The translations under genes and the position numbers were made by a program. The notes under the pieces are model-generated. The model was not told where the DNA came from and ran no database searches. It saw only the letters and a list, made by a program, of their open reading frames with translations. Below, one piece after another: positions 5,923 through 10,393 of a stretch of DNA of 10,393 nucleotides. The stretch covers positions 1-10,393 of the forward strand of contig JACCZA010000116.1 in the NCBI GenBank assembly GCA_013696185.1. The letters run 5' to 3'. Positions within the stretch are counted from its first letter, which is position 1. Each line of letters opens with the position of its first letter. This DNA comes from Actinomycetota bacterium. Lineage in GTDB: Bacteria; Actinomycetota; Thermoleophilia; Gaiellales; Gaiellaceae.

Positions 5923-5985
5923 CTCCCCGGCGGAGCGTGCGGCAGGTGCCGCCGCCGCCGGGGAGAGGAACCGGCTCGCAGCCGG
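5923..5985. terminator. Nested hairpins between convergent lysS and hydrolase genes
   Basis: An 11-bp GC stem (5923-5933 with 5955-5965) encloses a small inner stem (5940-5943 with 5948-5951). A second 6-bp hairpin (5971-5976 with 5980-5985) follows, ending one base before the hydrolase stop codon. No T-run is present on either strand, so these are structural candidates for bidirectional termination rather than classical intrinsic terminators. Confidence 0.4.
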
Positions 5986-5986
5986 G

Positions 5987-7048
5987 CTAGCCTGCCTGCC
6001 CGCTGTAGGTGTAGTACCACTGGAGCCACCAGTAGGCGACCCTCGGCCGGAGCTCGCTGTCGAGCAGCGCGTAGCCGGCCCAGTGCGCTTCCTCGCCCGT
6101 CCAGGCGCGCTCCTTGTACCAGATCATCACCGGCACGTAGGGGAAGTTGTCCCGCGTGTAGCGGATCATCCGCACGAGGTAGTCGGCCTGCTGCTCACCG
6201 GTCACGCCGAGCTGCCAGTAGTCGATGCCCGGCCAGTTGTCGTGCACCGTCCAGCCGAACTCCGTGAACCAGATCGGCTTGCCGGCATCGCCCCAGTCGA
6301 CCATCACCTGGCGCACGGCCGGCAGGTGGGAGATCCGCCAGATCGTGCCGTTGTCCGGCGTCTCGGGCGGAAGGTCGCCCTGTCCCTGGTAGGGGTGCGT
6401 CGCAACGGCGTCGAAGTACCCCTTGGCCCCCACCTCGTAGGCGCGCCGCAGGAACCGGTCGTCCTGGTAGGCACCGTTCGCAAACAGCACGAGGGCATTC
6501 GGATCGCCGCTCTTCAGCGCCGGATACGCCGCTCGGATCAGCGATACGTACTGGTTGACGTCGCCGTCCCACGAGCCGGCGTCGGGATTGCTCGGCTCGT
6601 TCCACATCTGCCACGCCGAGACCCTGCCGCGGAAGTGCTGCGCGACCCAGCCCGCGATCCAGCCGTAGTCGCCGGAGTCGTAGGGCGGAACCGTCGGCCC
6701 GCGGTTCCCGTTCGCCCAGCCGGGCGTCCGGTGGAGCACGCCCAGCACGTTGATGCCGCGCGAGCGGGCGAGATCGACGCAGCGATCCGCCAGGTCGACG
6801 TGCCACCCGCTGATCTTGTAGCGCTCGTACTCGAACGCGTCCCAGCCCATGTCGATCCTCACCCACTTGACGCCCGCCCACTTGAGGCGGTCGATCACCT
6901 CGACCCGCTGCTGATCGGTGTACGCACCCCACGTGCAGTGGAACTGCGTCCCGAACGCGGGACTTGCCGCACGCGCCGGTGCGGCACCGAGCCACCCGCC
7001 GCCGAGCACGAGCGCGGCAAAGAGCACGAGAACGTGTCTCTTCTTCAC
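5987..7048 (-). CDS. Secreted clan GH-A glycoside hydrolase (cellulase-like, GH39/GH5 type), copy 1
   Basis: This is a predicted exported TIM-barrel glycosidase of 353 residues. The N-terminus has a signal peptide: basic VKKRH, a hydrophobic core at about 6-22, and an ARA cleavage site near residue 27. In the barrel, WVRIDMGWDAF (62-72), LHRTPGWANG (105-114) and WNEP (149-152) are seen. Glu151 in WNEP is the expected acid/base and Glu263 in WFTEFGW the expected nucleophile, as in clan GH-A retaining enzymes. THPYQGQGDLPPE (218-229) is a substrate-side loop. The linkage cut is unknown. I chose GTG 7048: AGGAGG (7054-7059) is five bases upstream and the signal peptide begins there. The frame is open to ATG 7132, but those 28 residues lack signal-peptide character. 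It is a paralogue of the hydrolase at 8292-9569, without that protein's C-terminal extension. Confidence 0.9.
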   Translation of the reverse strand: MKKRHVLVLFAALVLGGGWLGAAPARAASPAFGTQFHCTWGAYTDQQRVEVIDRLKWAGVKWVRIDMGWDAFEYERYKISGWHVDLADRCVDLARSRGINVLGVLHRTPGWANGNRGPTVPPYDSGDYGWIAGWVAQHFRGRVSAWQMWNEPSNPDAGSWDGDVNQYVSLIRAAYPALKSGDPNALVLFANGAYQDDRFLRRAYEVGAKGYFDAVATHPYQGQGDLPPETPDNGTIWRISHLPAVRQVMVDWGDAGKPIWFTEFGWTVHDNWPGIDYWQLGVTGEQQADYLVRMIRYTRDNFPYVPVMIWYKERAWTGEEAHWAGYALLDSELRPRVAYWWLQWYYTYSGQAG

Positions 7049-7156
7049 AGACCCCTCCTGACCCCTAACGAAAAGCGCAGACGGTTCCGGGGGAAACCGC
7101 ACGCCGCAGAGCGCGCACCCTTTCACTTTCAATGCGGAAGCGTCAAGCTGGCCTGC

Positions 7157-7170
7157 CGGGCCGCGGCCCG
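7157..7170. repeat. 14-bp GC palindrome in a divergent intergenic region
   Basis: CGGGCCGCGGCCCG is a perfect palindrome in the roughly 177-bp gap between the divergent hydrolase (start 7048) and GNAT (start about 7226) genes. Another palindrome, GCCCGGGC, is at 7183-7190. No T-run is adjacent. It could be a regulator site or simply a product of high GC. The rest of the gap shows no complete promoter: TTGACG on the minus strand (7141-7146) has no matching -10, and TACCCT (7218-7223) precedes the GNAT start without a -35. Confidence 0.3.
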
Positions 7171-7225
7171 CACGCCGACGTTGCCCGGGCCGGGCGTGGT
7201 TGCGTGCGGGGGTGCTCTACCCTCC

Positions 7226-8284
7226 GTGCTGGTCGTGCCGTCGTACCTCGTCGAGCGGGCTCAACTGCCGGACGCCAGAGGCGTCGTGCTCGCCCTCGGC
7301 CACCGCAATCTCTCCGGCTTCTCCGAGGCGCGCTATGCGAAGTACTACGAGACGAACCCGCTGGGCCTGCCGGTGGTCTGCCTCGCCCGGACGGAGCCAG
7401 GTGGCCCGCCTGTCGGGATGGCTGCTCTCATCCCGATCGAGCTCTCCGTCTCGGGGACGCTCGTGCGGGCGGGCATCGCGGCGGACTTCGCCGTCGATGC
7501 CGAGCACCGCGGCCTCGGGCCCGCTCTGCAGCTGCAGCGGGCACTCCTGGCGCGCATGCCCGAGGAGGGCCTGGAGGCGGTCATCGGCCTGCCGAACGCG
7601 CCCGCCGAGCCCGTGTTCCGGCGCCTGCGCTTCCGCGAGCTGGGGCGGTTCTCACGCTTCGTCAAGCCTTTGAGGACGGGGGTGCTCCTCGACCGTCAGC
7701 TCGGGCGGCCCGTGCTCGGCGCCGTCGCCTCGGCGCTCGTCGACCCGCTTCTCCCGCTGGTGACGCGCGAGCGTCGCGCGGCGTCCAGGGCCTGCTCGCT
7801 CGAGCTCGCAGAGGCCTTCGACGAGCGCTTCTCGCCGTTTTTCGAGCACGGTGCCGACACACCGCAGGTTGCCGTCCGGCGCAGCGTTGCCCTGCTCAAC
7901 TGGAAGTACGGCCTCCCCCAGGAACCGGCCAACCGGCTGCTGGCTGCGCTGTCTCGCGACGGCTCGGTCGTGGGCTACGCGGTCGTGCGCGAGCGAAACG
8001 GCGTCCTGCACGTGCTCGAGCTGCAGGCCGCGGGGGCGAGGGCCGGCCTCTCCGCCGTGCTCTCCGGGCTCGCACGCTATGCGCGCGCTCAGCGGGCGGG
8101 CGCACTCAGCCTCCGCTGCCTCGATGGGGCTCGCTCACTGACGAGCGCGCTTCGGCCGCCCGCCTTCTTCGAGCGCGACGAGCAACGGCCGCTGCTCGTC
8201 CACGTGCCCGAGCCCCGGCCGGGCACCGCCCCGCTCCTCGAGCCGCGACACTGGCTCTTCCTGGAGGGGGACGCCGACCTGTAG
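7226..8284 (+). CDS. GNAT/FemAB-like acyltransferase, probable surface-glycan modification
   Basis: This 352-residue soluble protein contains an N-terminal GNAT domain (about 15-145). Its strand FAVDAEHRGLGPALQLQRALL (88-108) holds the acetyl-CoA pyrophosphate loop pattern RGLGPA. A second GNAT-like half (about 212-345) has the LNWKYGLPQEP motif (224-234), seen in double-GNAT proteins of exopolysaccharide clusters, then VVGYAVVRERNGVLHVLEL (248-266). Such proteins resemble the FemAB fold and are thought to transfer acyl or aminoacyl groups to cell-wall or capsule sugars; the substrate here is unknown. The start is uncertain: GTG 7226 is my choice, with in-frame GTG at 7196 and 7235 as alternatives and no clear Shine-Dalgarno. 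It is flanked on both sides by homologous secreted hydrolases, and only seven bases separate its stop from that of the second. Confidence 0.82.
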   Translation: MLVVPSYLVERAQLPDARGVVLALGHRNLSGFSEARYAKYYETNPLGLPVVCLARTEPGGPPVGMAALIPIELSVSGTLVRAGIAADFAVDAEHRGLGPALQLQRALLARMPEEGLEAVIGLPNAPAEPVFRRLRFRELGRFSRFVKPLRTGVLLDRQLGRPVLGAVASALVDPLLPLVTRERRAASRACSLELAEAFDERFSPFFEHGADTPQVAVRRSVALLNWKYGLPQEPANRLLAALSRDGSVVGYAVVRERNGVLHVLELQAAGARAGLSAVLSGLARYARAQRAGALSLRCLDGARSLTSALRPPAFFERDEQRPLLVHVPEPRPGTAPLLEPRHWLFLEGDADL

Positions 8285-8291
8285 GCGGGCC

Positions 8292-9569
8292 TTAGCGGCG
8301 GACGCTCGCCGTTCCTCGCGACCCCGCTCCGGTAGCGGAGAGCCCGAAGACCGCTCGCACCTTGGGGTGGCGACCGACGAAGGCCCGCCAGGGGAGCGAC
8401 ACCCCCCGCCTCTGTCGCTCGGCGCGGAAGGCGGCGAGCTGTCCGCGGCGCCAGACTCGCCCGTACCAGACGAGCCCGGTCGGGCGGACGACCGGGCGGA
8501 CGACCGGGGGCGTCGCCTCTTCGCCACTCCCCTCGCCGGTGAGGTAATCCTGGAGCGCGTGGTAGGCGGGCTTCGGGGTCAGATCGCGATAGAGCAGCCC
8601 GTAGTTGTTGGCCTGGACGTTCGAGTCGGTGCGGTTGCGCTCGGCGTACCAGAAGGTCTGGGTCACGTACGGGTAGCGCTTGATGTACTCGAGCGCTCGC
8701 ACGAGGTAGCGCGCCTGCAGCTGCAGCGAGACGCCACGCTGCCAGCTGGGGATGCCCGACCAGTTCCCGTGCGCCGACCAGCCGAACTCGCTGAACCAGA
8801 TCGGCTTGCCTCCATCGCCGTTCGCGACCATCACCTTCCGCACCGCCGGCAGGTGCGAGAGCCGCCAGATCGTGCCGTCGTCGGGCGCCTCCGGCCGCAG
8901 ATCCCCGCGACCCTGATAGGGATGCGTCGCCAGGACATCGAACGAGCCCTTCGCGCCGGCGGCGTACGCCTTCCGGATGTACGCGTCGTCGTTGTAGGCG
9001 ACACCGCCGAAGACGACGCGCGCCTTCGGATCGCCTTGCTTGAACGCGGGATACGCCGCCCGCAGCAGGGCGACGTAGTCGACGACGTCGCCGGCCCAGA
9101 AGTCAGCGAGGTTGGGCTCGTTCCAGACCTCCCAGGCGGCGATGCGCCCGCGAAAGTGCCGGGCGGCCCAGCCCGCGATCCAGGCGTAGTCGCCCACGTC
9201 CGTCGGCGGCACGTTCGTCCCTTGCTCGCCGTTCGCCCAGCCCGGGGTCATGTGCAGCATCCCGAGCACGCGCAGGCCGCGAGCGCGGGCCATGTCGACG
9301 CACCGGTCGGCCAGGTCGATGTGCCAGGAGCTGAGGCGCGCTCCTCGCTGCGGCTGGATCGCGTCCCAGCCGATGTCGATCCGTGTCCACGTGACCCCCG
9401 CCCCGGCCAGCCTGTCGAGCACCGCCCCGCGCTGCGCATCCGTGTAGTTGCTCCAGTTGCAATGGAACTGGCTGCCCATCGCGGGGGCGGCCGCGGCGGA
9501 GCTCGGCAGCGCGGCGAAGACGAGTGAGGCCAGTGCGGCGAGGAGCAGTGAACGGAGCGAGCGTGGCAT
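8292..9569 (-). CDS. Secreted clan GH-A glycoside hydrolase, copy 2, with basic C-terminal module
   Basis: This 425-residue paralogue of the hydrolase at 5987-7048 has a signal peptide (MPRSLRS, hydrophobic core 8-21, SSAAAA site near 24-28). The TIM barrel carries WNEP (149-152) with acid/base Glu151 and WFSEFGW (258-264) with nucleophile Glu261. The THPYQGRGDLRPE loop and GDPKARVVFGG are shared with its paralogue; by eye more than half of aligned residues match. After residue about 344 it adds a roughly 80-residue extension: an acidic GEGSGEEA linker, a VVRP repeat and a basic Trp-rich region (about 365-408). The ATG at 9569 is chosen for its AGGAG Shine-Dalgarno (9578-9582, eight-base gap) and because the signal peptide begins there. 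An upstream in-frame ATG at 9632 would add 21 basic residues. Confidence 0.9.
   Translation of the reverse strand: MPRSLRSLLLAALASLVFAALPSSAAAAPAMGSQFHCNWSNYTDAQRGAVLDRLAGAGVTWTRIDIGWDAIQPQRGARLSSWHIDLADRCVDMARARGLRVLGMLHMTPGWANGEQGTNVPPTDVGDYAWIAGWAARHFRGRIAAWEVWNEPNLADFWAGDVVDYVALLRAAYPAFKQGDPKARVVFGGVAYNDDAYIRKAYAAGAKGSFDVLATHPYQGRGDLRPEAPDDGTIWRLSHLPAVRKVMVANGDGGKPIWFSEFGWSAHGNWSGIPSWQRGVSLQLQARYLVRALEYIKRYPYVTQTFWYAERNRTDSNVQANNYGLLYRDLTPKPAYHALQDYLTGEGSGEEATPPVVRPVVRPTGLVWYGRVWRRGQLAAFRAERQRRGVSLPWRAFVGRHPKVRAVFGLSATGAGSRGTASVRR
8481..8504. repeat. 12-bp tandem duplication encoding the VVRP repeat
   Basis: The unit CGGGCGGACGAC occurs twice head-to-tail inside the hydrolase copy 2 gene. 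On the minus strand it encodes two consecutive VVRP units in the linker between catalytic domain and C-terminal module. An in-frame duplication in a linker is easily explained by slippage. Confidence 0.8.
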
Positions 9570-9809
9570 GCGGCGATCTCCTGAGACTCGACGGAGGGAG
9601 CGGCGCGCGCGAAGGTTTGCCGCCTTCGGCACGCCGGCTTTCGGGGCTCACCCGCTCTCCTCGGCAGGAGGCGGCCGGGTCTTGACGCCAAAAGGGGGAG
9701 GTTCGTGAGCGCACCGAGAAAGCTCCGAAGCTCACCCCCGGGGACCTCGCACGCGAGATCCCTCGTGCGAGGGACGACAGATGCCGCTCCTCGCCCTTAA
9801 CTGAGACCC
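9570..9809. other. 240-bp intergenic leader between hydrolase copy 2 and a small membrane protein gene
   Basis: Apart from the hydrolase Shine-Dalgarno (9578-9582), this gap contains a 6-bp hairpin (9610-9615 with 9623-9628, 7-base loop) and a TTGACG on the plus strand (9682-9687) without a matching -10. On the minus strand GGTGAGC occurs twice, around 9649 and 9732. A palindrome pair lies at 9745-9774. Near the plus-strand gene a TTAACT box (9797-9802) ends seven bases before the ATG. No known riboswitch could be recognised. Confidence 0.4.
9745..9774. repeat. 16-bp palindrome copy 2 within a larger inverted repeat
   Basis: TCCCTCGTGCGAGGGA at 9759-9774 is identical to the copy at 2002-2017. 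Next to it, CCTCGCACG (9745-9753) is the exact reverse complement of CGTGCGAGG (9764-9772), so two mutually exclusive hairpins are possible. The element lies about 175-225 bases upstream of hydrolase copy 2 and 36 bases upstream of the 50-residue membrane protein. Confidence 0.6.
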
Positions 9810-9962
9810 ATGACGCCTGCACCTATGCGCTACCGCCTCGTCAACGCCTACCGGCGCGTGCCGCAGACGCTCATCCGCGTCGTCCTCGCCGGTGCGATCG
9901 CAGCGATCGCAGCGGTCACGGGCTGGCTCGTGACGTGGGTCGCCCTGACGCCCGGCCTCTAG
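9810..9962 (+). CDS. Small single-pass membrane protein (50 residues)
   Basis: ATG 9810 opens a 50-residue ORF ending in TAG. A basic N-terminal segment (RYRLVNAYRRVPQ) is followed by one hydrophobic helix from about residue 22 to 46 (LIRVVLAGAIAAIAAVTGWLV). This suits a membrane anchor with a cytoplasmic N-terminus by the positive-inside rule. The codons are GC-rich at the third position, like their neighbours. Support for the start is weak: there is no Shine-Dalgarno, and an in-frame ATG at 9825 is an alternative. It matches no family I recognise. A larger gene follows 70 bases downstream on the same strand. Confidence 0.5.
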   Translation: MTPAPMRYRLVNAYRRVPQTLIRVVLAGAIAAIAAVTGWLVTWVALTPGL

Positions 9963-10032
9963 ACAGACTCCTTCGGACTCCCGGCCGCGGTCCTAACGAA
10001 GCGTCCTGCGGGGGTCGATAGCGACGGGGGAG

Positions 10033-10393
10033 ATGGCGTCCCCGGTCGACACTTCCCTTCGGGTCGCACCAGACGGCGAGCAGCTCCACGGTGCCGAGCC
10101 GCTCAGCCCGGAGCTGGCGCTCGTCGACCCTGTTCTTGCCCGGCGCGCCCGCGCCGCTCTGCCGCTGCGCGTGGACACGCTGCCGGCGCGCGTCCGCGCC
10201 GTGCCGGCAGCCGCGCGGGCGGGCGATCGGGAGCCGGCGGGACGACGGCTCGGCGACAGGATCCTCGGGGGCCGGGAGCTCAGGCGGCTGGTCGCACCCA
10301 CGCTCGGCGTGACCGCGATCGCACTCGGGGCGTTCGGGCTGGGCGTGCAGGTGGGCGGTATGCGCGGCTCGCGCACCACGGAGGCCGTGCGCG
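10033..10393 (+). CDS. N-terminal part of an unrecognised membrane protein, cut by window end
   Basis: ATG 10033 opens a frame that stays open for 120 codons to the window edge. The first 80 residues are soluble and Arg/Ala/Pro-rich, with LSPELALVDPVLARRARAAL (24-43), which looks like a short conserved helical motif. One transmembrane helix (about 88-109, APTLGVTAIALGAFGLGVQVGG) follows, so the N-terminus is probably cytoplasmic and the missing part may be extracytoplasmic. A GGGGGAG stretch just before the ATG is a poor, closely spaced Shine-Dalgarno. The opposite strand is also open here, but its product is low-complexity Ser/Arg. No function can be assigned. Confidence 0.55.
   Translation, partial: MASPVDTSLRVAPDGEQLHGAEPLSPELALVDPVLARRARAALPLRVDTLPARVRAVPAAARAGDREPAGRRLGDRILGGRELRRLVAPTLGVTAIALGAFGLGVQVGGMRGSRTTEAVR

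Noticed and set aside
4830..6029. Minus-strand 399-codon open frame opposite lysS
   Set aside because: The plus strand carries all lysyl-tRNA synthetase motifs. The antisense product is a Glu/Leu/Arg-rich shadow without domains.
7061..7146. ECF- or housekeeping-type promoter for hydrolase copy 1 (minus-strand GGAACC with CGTT, and TTGACG)
   Set aside because: GGAACC and CGTT are only 12 bases apart, shorter than the usual 15-17, and TTGACG has no -10 partner at a sensible distance.
6083..7225. Plus-strand open frame extending the GNAT gene upstream across the first hydrolase
   Set aside because: It is antisense to a gene with signal peptide and catalytic motifs, and its product is low-complexity Arg/Val/His. 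GNAT similarity begins only after about 7226.
8367..9527. Plus-strand 386-codon open frame opposite the second hydrolase
   Set aside because: It is a mirror of the hydrolase codons, with repetitive Arg/Val/Asp composition; no family pattern and no ribosome-binding site.
9682..9710. Plus-strand TTGACG as promoter of the 50-residue membrane protein
   Set aside because: At 16-18 bases downstream the sequence is GTGAGC-like, with no -10 resemblance.
9584..9760. Possible riboswitch (c-di-AMP, c-di-GMP or SAM-IV type) in the hydrolase copy 2 leader
   Set aside because: Short fragments such as GGCAAACC, GCGTCAAG and GGGTGAGC recall known aptamers, but the conserved cores and their order are missing.
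9993..10379. Minus-strand 128-codon open frame at the right end
   Set aside because: Its product is Ser/Arg/Ala low-complexity, whereas the plus strand encodes a protein with a clear membrane helix and a helical motif.

Overview
The window is GC-rich, densely coded bacterial chromosome with strong third-position G/C bias. Gene content and codon use suggest a high-GC actinobacterium, most likely class Thermoleophilia (Gaiellales/Solirubrobacterales type). Reasons are the DUF4383 and PRC-barrel/DUF2382 stress proteins, several apparently leaderless genes, and secreted clan GH-A hydrolases beside a GNAT/FemAB-like protein. The lineage is inferred; there is no rRNA or other decisive marker. I see no CRISPR array, tRNA, rRNA, transposase or phage gene.

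Region 1 (1-2023) is a putative envelope/stress block. A DUF4383 four-helix membrane protein (+) faces two minus-strand genes: a PRC-barrel plus DUF2382 protein and a shorter DUF2382 paralogue. The PRC gene has a good SigB/SigF-type promoter (GTTT-N15-GGGTAA) with a perfect 16-bp palindrome just upstream. A strong intrinsic terminator lies between the two DUF2382 genes.

Region 2 (2024-5912) is an information-processing block: a tRNA-dihydrouridine synthase (-), a divergent putative EreA/ChaN-like protein (+), greA (+) and class II lysyl-tRNA synthetase lysS (+). This recalls the dus-greA-lysS neighbourhood of many Firmicutes, here with dus inverted and one gene inserted. A sigma-70-like promoter upstream of greA is followed almost at once by an intrinsic terminator, an arrangement like the E. 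coli greA leader (GraL).

Region 3 (5987-9569) is a surface-polysaccharide-like block: two homologous secreted clan GH-A hydrolases, both on the minus strand, flank a plus-strand GNAT/FemAB-like protein. The second hydrolase has an extra basic C-terminal module of about 80 residues.

Region 4 (9570-10393) holds the 240-bp leader of the second hydrolase, with a second copy of the 16-bp palindrome, then a 50-residue membrane protein and the start of an unrecognised membrane protein that runs off the window.

No complete new defence or mobile system is visible. The most unusual material is regulatory: the greA leader terminator, the repeated palindrome, the stress promoter and the leaderless genes. 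The hydrolase/GNAT module is the most interesting protein-level item.
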